DNA of 64,000 nt. It comes from Nageia nagi (lineage: Eukaryota; Pinophyta). Under the pieces are notes generated by a model. The model did not search any database. It was not told the origin of the DNA and saw only the letters and a program-made list of their open reading frames with translations. Positions 58,270-64,000 of this stretch are shown here, one piece after another. How positions within the stretch are numbered: position 1 is the first letter of the stretch; every line of letters starts with the position of its first letter. Made by a program: the position numbers and the translations under genes. The stretch is from positions 48,422,001-48,486,000 of the forward strand of contig JBITNC010000001.1 of assembly GCA_050084985.1 (NCBI GenBank), in the 5' to 3' direction.

Positions 58270-61114
58270 TGCTACATACGAATGTGAAAAATAATAAGCA
58301 TGTGGTTTAATAAATAACATTAAATATTAAGTTTTAACCAAGTAAATAATACATGTTACATTTAACACTAAAGACATGCTTGATTTGATTCACAAGTGTA
58401 AATATTTTACAACTCAAATAATAACCTGTGTACCCAAATACATTTCTCAAGAACTGTAGATGTAAAGTGACATTGTTAAGATTTATTTTCTTGTCTAAAA
58501 TTAGGCCTTCACCTAGATTCCCACATAAGAGGAGACCAAGTACTACCGATCCTCAACCAGTTCACCTCGGTTAGTTTTATACTCTTACAAAGAGAAGTAC
58601 CTACTATTTTCCAAGGTTGTGACATTTATTGGATCTACCAAATTATTAATCTTGATTAGATTTCAAGTTATCATCTTAGGTTATCAAGATAATCCTTGAA
58701 TGGACATGTGAATGTGGTATCACTACACACATACCTATCCACCTATTGGAGTTATATCTAGACGAACAGAGGACTTAGGGGCAATTAAGAAGTACAAATT
58801 ACACCACTTGGATTGTCAAACTTAAAGGTTCCAATCCACCTGTCTTCACCTCATGGCTCTTCAAATAAGTCATGTTATAGAATGTACATACGAATGTGTT
58901 CATTTTTAGGAGGTTGCTTATTTCAATGTTTGCATTTTGGTATAAGTAAATAAAGCAAACTGCAAAACATGAAGTAAAAGAGCATAAGTAAATATCATCC
59001 ACTTGCAATTTTGAAATCTAAGAGTCCAATGGGTTTTGTTTACCAACCTCTAAAGGACATCTTTACATCAACCCTTATTTTATAGAAGTCCATTAAATTT
59101 GCATAAGAAAATACTTAGCATGCATCAATCCCATAAGTATAAGTATGCATCATTAAACTTAAAGAGTATGCATCAATCCATAACTTAAAAAATTAAGCAT
59201 GCATTATTTCTTCATAAGAACTAGTCCATTCATAAAGAAATAAAAAAAAATTAGAGGCATCAACATGCTTTTTAATCATAAGCATGCATCTTAAAAATTT
59301 TAAATCCTAAGCATTAATTTAAAAAAATTAAGTCCTTAAGCATGCATTATTTGACTTAAAATAAGTATCTAACTTAAATTTTAAGTCCTTAAGCATTTAT
59401 CACAAAAAATTAAGTTCTTATCAAGTATTAGGCATGCATAAAATTTAAGTACTAAGCATAAGTATGCAACTCTTTAAATTTAAATCCAAAAATTTAGTAT
59501 GCATACTAGATAAAAAATTAAGTAAGAAATTTATACAAATTCCCTCCTTTTTACTTAAAGATTTATCCCTAAAAGTAGCATACTAAATAATTTATTTGCA
59601 TGCTAAAAAAATTTTAAGTATGCAAAACAATTCCCCCTTTTACTTAAGTATAGCATTCATAAACAAAATACCTCTACTAAAAGAGCTACTTAAGTAGTTA
59701 TTAATGTTGAAAAATTAACTTTGACACTAAAAAATACTTGCCAAAAAAAATTACTATGTTCATTTAAAAAATGTCAAAATACTTTCAACTATTAAGGAGT
59801 ATATATAAAAAAAATTATTTAAACTAAGGAGTATGATTACTTGTAAGACATTTAGATTCATTTAATATGCATAAAAAAGTCCACACTCCATCTAGGTGCA
59901 TTTAATTTTGTCATTAATGCATCTTTTTGCATTTTACTCCACTCATGAGGCAAGTCATGATAAAAAAAATTGCTTGTAAGAAAACAAAAAATAAATGCCT
60001 AAAAATGCATCTACCAACACTTAAGGCAAAAAAAGGTAGGAGAGATTAAAAAAGTCATAGGGGTTGTGCAAGAGGAGAAGCAAAAAATCTTCAATACTTA
60101 GGGAAGGGTTTGGCCTCTGTATTAAAAAAAAGGGATGGGTGGAGGAAAGGATGATCGGGCAAAGCGAGGCCATGGCAAGGCGATGGGAGGCCACGAGGCT
60201 ATAGAATGATGTAAAGGAGTAGCATGATGGTAGTGCGATGGAAGGCTGTAGAGCTATGATGACAATGAGGAGCAGGAGGCGATGGTTGGTGAGTCTCTAG
60301 AAGGTTGGGAGGGAGGGTGGCCAAACTTTCATCATAGTCATCACCACTACATAGTGGGGTTTGGTCAGCCAGAAGTTGGTTGAATTCCCCCCCTTAAAAA
60401 CTTTTTAAAAATATTTTAATAAAGTTTGATTTCCTTCCTCCAAAAATTTTAAGCAAGCATTTACCAGCTGATTTTGATTTCCTTCCTCCAAAAATTTTTG
60501 AATAATAAAAATAGGAATATAAAAAAGATTATATATCTACAATATATTTTATGTTTAAAATTTTTTGTACATGTCGTACTTTTATTTCTTTATAATGTTT
60601 TAACATTTCTACAAGGCATTATAAACATTTTTGTAGAGAGATAAAAAAAAGGCAATCCCCCTTTTTATTTTTTTTTAAAAAGCTAACAACAATCTTATAA
60701 GTTGCAAAAAAAATAAATTTCAAACCCTAAATAACTTAAGCAATATATCAATTTATTTTGTAAATATAACACTATATTGCAAAGTTTTTAGATTTATTTA
60801 AAAAAATGTACTTTTTGTATACTAACTTCTAAAAAAAACAAAAGATAAAAAAATTGTAAACATTGCAAATAACCAAGAAGTTAGCATATCCCAAAATAAA
60901 TGCATCATATCACTATTTCACCAAATTTGCAATAATAAACTAACACATAGAAAATAATATGTTAGTGTCATTATCCCAAAAAAAAATGAATGGGATTAAA
61001 TGGAGAAGGTTACCTTATCTTGAATTTACCTCACAATGAAGAGTAGGTTAATAATGATAACCTCCAAATTTAAGATGAGTCTCCAAACCAATGATGTAAA
61101 GAGGAGCCTTAAAT
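58270..61114 (-). other. Long leader of copia element 2
   Basis: About 2.8 kb lie between primer site and gag, much longer than usual for copia elements. The part at 58.5-58.8 kb has ordinary composition, 59.1-60.0 kb is full of AAGCATGCAT/TTAAGT words, and 60.05-60.4 kb is GC-rich. A 23-base word GATTTCCTTCCTCCAAAAAT(TTT) recurs 48 bases apart (60428 and 60476). An additional insertion in the leader is likely, but its edges were not found. Confidence 0.45.
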
Positions 61115-61130
61115 GGTGATTTGATACCAA
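61115..61130 (-). other. Primer binding site of copia element 2
   Basis: The minus strand reads TTGGTATCAAATCACC one base after the LTR end. TGGTATCA is the usual site for initiator methionine tRNA. Confidence 0.7.
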
Positions 61131-61131
61131 A

Positions 61132-61629
61132 TGAGAGAATTAAACTATAATAAGAATAATTTTAAATTACTAAGATCACATGAAAGCTCTCAATTCACAT
61201 CTAACTATCATACAAAGCAATCTCACAAAGATAACACAAGATGTAAATGATTCCTCCAACTAGGAGTACATCCACTAACTATATCTCTCTTCTTAACAAA
61301 TATGAATTCTTACAATCATCCTACTCTTTTCTTTTAACCACTATCCTATAGTATAACTTTACTCCACAATTGATGTGTGATCACAAAAAGGGAGCTATAT
61401 ATTTATAAGCCAAAATACCTCTTTGGATCACCTTTTTATCCAATGTACAAAGACATGACATGCACATCCTTTTACCCAAGGGGCATGATCATGACATTGA
61501 GTGTAGGATAAGTAATATTGTCATATTCATTTAAATACTTAAGGTATAAAATAATACCCTTAAGTATTAGTGAATTTAAATAGAATATTATTACAAAACT
61601 TTTACAATAATGCATTATACATTCAAACA
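61132..61629 (-). repeat. Copia element 2: 5' LTR
   Basis: A 498-bp LTR running on the minus strand from TGTTTGAATGTATAATGC to ...ATTCTCTCA. It is colinear with the 3' LTR over its whole length. TATA box region: GCTTATAAATATATAGC on the minus strand. Confidence 0.88.
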
Positions 61630-63333
61630 CAAAGGTCATCTACTAAAGTCATCAATGAAGGTCAAGATGTAAGATGCTCCTCCAAGCGACTTAGTCTAAA
61701 ATAGATCCATCAAATCTAAATGCACAAGTTAAAGAGGTTGAGATGCTCTTGTTGTTTTATCTTTTTCAAATTTTTATCTATACATCTTACCAAGAATACA
61801 CTTCTCACATACACCAACTGAAGGAGAAATTAAAAGCAAACCTTCCATAAGTTCCTTATCTTTTATGAATTGAATACTCTTGTGGTTAAGATGCTCTAAA
61901 TGTTGGTGCCAAAGATTACCTCTAGAACACACACTTGTAGCAAGACACATATTTTATGGAACTTAATTCACAATGTAGAGATCTATCTTTTATTGATCCT
62001 TTAACCAACATGGCAAGTCCTTTCTTAATGCACTAGGATTGAGAGTTCGAACTCAAAAGAGTACCCTTTTCTAGAAACTTGGATCACAAAAAGAAGGTTC
62101 ATCCTAAGCTTAGAAACTTAGAGCACATTATTAAGAACCTTTTTGTGAATCAATACACTCCCAATTCCATGGACTTTAATGGTAGAGTTATCACTTATCA
62201 CAACTGTATCTTTTTTATACTTGTGAAAATTGTCAAACTTTTTCTTTTCAAAACATAGGTGATTAGTGCAACCAAAGTAAACAATCTAATTAGATGAAAA
62301 AGTAAAGACATGGAGTAGAGTTATATAGCAAGCCTAGCTTGAATATTCTTCTTTCCTTGAATTTTTTTACATTACCATTACTTTTATTCTTTTTCTCTCT
62401 TTACTTTTTGTAGCAATTAACTTCTTTGTGACCTTAGATGCCACAATAGTTACAATTACCATCAAAATTTTTCTTAGGATATGGATTGTTTGTTTTGTCC
62501 TTTTCATATTTTTGCTTGAAGTGCTTATTGTTATCATTATTCTTGTTGCTATTTTTGTTGTTCCTATTGTTGCCATTGTTCCTACTATTGTTGTTGCTAT
62601 TACCTTTTTTCTCAAACCTTTTGGAGGAAGAAGGATAAGATTTATTTTGATGGTTGAACTTATTTTTGAAAAGAGTTTTGGTTGCTCCAAGAGCAACATT
62701 ATTATCCTTAAGAGAAAAAATTAATATCTTTTTATTAAGAGTTTTTTTATGCTTCAAAAGGAACCTAAAAAGGTTCTTAAGGGAGAAGACTTCTTCTTCA
62801 TCATCAAGCCTTGTTTCTATAACCATCACAAAGTTTTCAAATTTTGAAAAAAGTTTTGATGAATGATGAAGACCATGAACTCATCATTGATCTAATTACA
62901 CCCACAAGTAACAAGTTGGGTCTTTAGATCAATAGTTTTGTTCAAGTAGTAGCCACATTTTTATCTTCCTCTTGATGAGATTGAAGTAACTTTTGAAGAA
63001 TAGGAAACCTTCTTGAAAAGTTTGAACCAAGGTAGATTTGCTTAAGCTTATCCTAAGCTTTCTTTGTTGAGGTTGAAGAGAAATCATCAAGACCACATCA
63101 TCTAAAACTACATGAAAGATCATGGAGGTTGCCAACTCATTCTTTGTGTTGTAAGCCTCTAGTGCTATCTCATCTATAGGAGGTACAAGGTTCTTATTGA
63201 CTATTTACCAAAGCTTCCTTGCCTATAATTTATCTCTCATTAAGGTTTCCAAATACCAAAGTTAGAACCATCAATAATGTATTTGGATAAAAAAGAGTCT
63301 CCCATTTGCTACATAAGAATATGAAAAATAATA
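61630..63333 (-). pseudogene. Copia element 1: gag, protease and start of integrase
   Basis: The upstream part of the outer copia element. Gag is at 63300-62434 with an asparagine-rich linker (62600-62520). The knuckle CGI-stop-GHKEVNC keeps the histidine. The protease region at 62330-62030 has GIGSVLIHKKVL, with the DSG area disrupted. The integrase zinc region is at 61.95-61.63 kb, where copia 2 is inserted. At 63333 gag is cut by another LTR. Confidence 0.7.
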
Positions 63334-63827
63334 TGTTGGAATGCATAATGCATTATTGTAAAGGTTTTATAATAGTCTTCTATGAAAGTTCATTAATACT
63401 TAAGGGTATCATTTGATATCTTAAGTATTTAAGTGTATATGATAATATAACTTATCATACACTCCATGTCATGAGCATGCCCCTTGGGTAAAAGAATGTG
63501 CATGTCATGCTTTTGTACATTAGATAAAAGGGTGATACAAAGAAGGATTTTAGCTTATAAATAGAAGGCTCTATCTTTGTTATATTTGTGGAGTAAAATT
63601 ATGCTATAGGATAGTGCTTAGGAGTTGAGATTAAGGGGATTGTAAGAGAGTTGTATTTGTGATTGAAGTAAAGATTTAGTTAGTGATGTACTCCTAATTA
63701 GAGGAACCACTTTACATCTTAAGTTATTTTATAAGATTGTTTATGATTGAGTTCTTAATGTTGAATTAGTAAGCTTACATGTGATCTTGGTAGTTTATAA
63801 TTATTTATTTTATAGTTCATTCCTTCA
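63334..63827 (+). repeat. Copia element 3: 5' LTR, plus strand
   Basis: A 494-bp LTR of the same family in the opposite orientation. It begins TGTTGGAATGCATAATGC and ends ATTCCTTCA. It has a TATA box at about 63570 (CTTATAAATAGAAGG). It is inserted into gag of copia 1. The rest of the element runs off the window, so the target duplication cannot be checked. Confidence 0.8.
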
Positions 63828-63829
63828 AA

Positions 63830-63848
63830 TTGGTATTAGAGCATGGTG
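63830..63848 (+). other. Primer binding site of copia element 3
   Basis: TTGGTATTAGAGCATGG follows the LTR at once and matches the initiator methionine tRNA site TGGTATCAGAGC with one change in the core. A short leader and possible gag start follow to the window end. Confidence 0.75.
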
Positions 63849-64000
63849 GGAAGCTCTTTTTCAACTTGGAGGCTTTCATCATACTCTTCATTTTGAGGTA
63901 AAAGAACTTCAAAGGTATAACCTCCTTTCCTTCTTGGATTACTACATGATATTAACATTTTTTTTGTTAGTTTCCTCTTCTTAATATAACAATATATTAT

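Larger units (their letters stand above)
53844..61629 (-). mobile_element. Copia element 2, complete with both LTRs, nested in copia 1
   Basis: It is 7786 bp, minus strand. 5' LTR at 61132-61629, primer site at 61115-61130, long leader, gag, protease, integrase, RNase H, purine tract, 3' LTR at 53844-54339. It is flanked by CAAAG (53839-53843 and 61630-61634). The empty site, ACCCAAAGGTCAT, is preserved in copia 2's own integrase near 56598. By eye the two LTRs differ at very roughly one base in eight, so the insertion is old. It is defective because most of RT is deleted. Confidence 0.88.

Noticed and set aside
62428-62724. 98-codon hydrophobic + strand ORF
   Set aside because: It is antisense to the copia 1 gag linker. 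The isoleucine/valine richness mirrors the AAY codons on the other strand.

Overview
The window looks like a piece of a large, AT-rich plant nuclear genome, most likely a gymnosperm or other seed plant with a big repeat load. I infer this from one spliced plant gene with very long introns, lying in layered decayed LTR retrotransposons and LINEs. No bacterial-type genes, rRNA, tRNA or CRISPR were seen. No long ORF is intact.

Host gene. The last four exons of a plastid-type sugar transporter lie on the + strand: 11689-11769, 12094-12192, 13329-13466 and 31451-31585. It is a major facilitator of the group containing Arabidopsis At5g59250 and the VGT proteins. All exons are phase 0 with GT/AG borders. 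The upstream exons are not in the window. The last intron is 17,984 bp and consists mostly of nested repeats.

Region by region. 1-5.7 kb holds LINE and Ty3/gypsy gag remnants. 5.7-10.1 kb is a 4.35-kb LTR-like unit (unit D, minus). 10.1-13.8 kb holds exons A-C. 13835-23928 is unit A (plus, 5-bp target duplication AAAGT), the inverted counterpart of D. Unit B (14625-20420, minus) is inserted in it. 25.2-30.6 kb is a decayed Ty3/gypsy chromovirus pol, split by unit C (26424-29520, target duplication CCATG). 31.5 kb is the last exon. 33.2-43.2 kb is a minus-strand LINE split by a plus-strand LINE. 43.3-45.8 kb is a small LTR element whose 5' LTR carries a foldback MITE. 46-50.8 kb is AT-rich debris. 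50.8-63.3 kb is a Ty1/copia element holding a solo LTR and a second complete copia copy. At 63334 a third copia LTR starts on the + strand and runs out of the window.

The strongest candidate for something undescribed is the family made of units A-D. They share termini (TGTTGTG at one end, CCCAACA at the other) and create 5-bp target duplications. Between the left terminus and a TATA-bearing core they carry degenerate tandem arrays. In B and C that interior also holds an extra TATA box followed by a protein-like reading frame that I cannot assign to gag or pol. Units A and D are also inverted to each other around exons A-C, which could affect splicing of the host gene.
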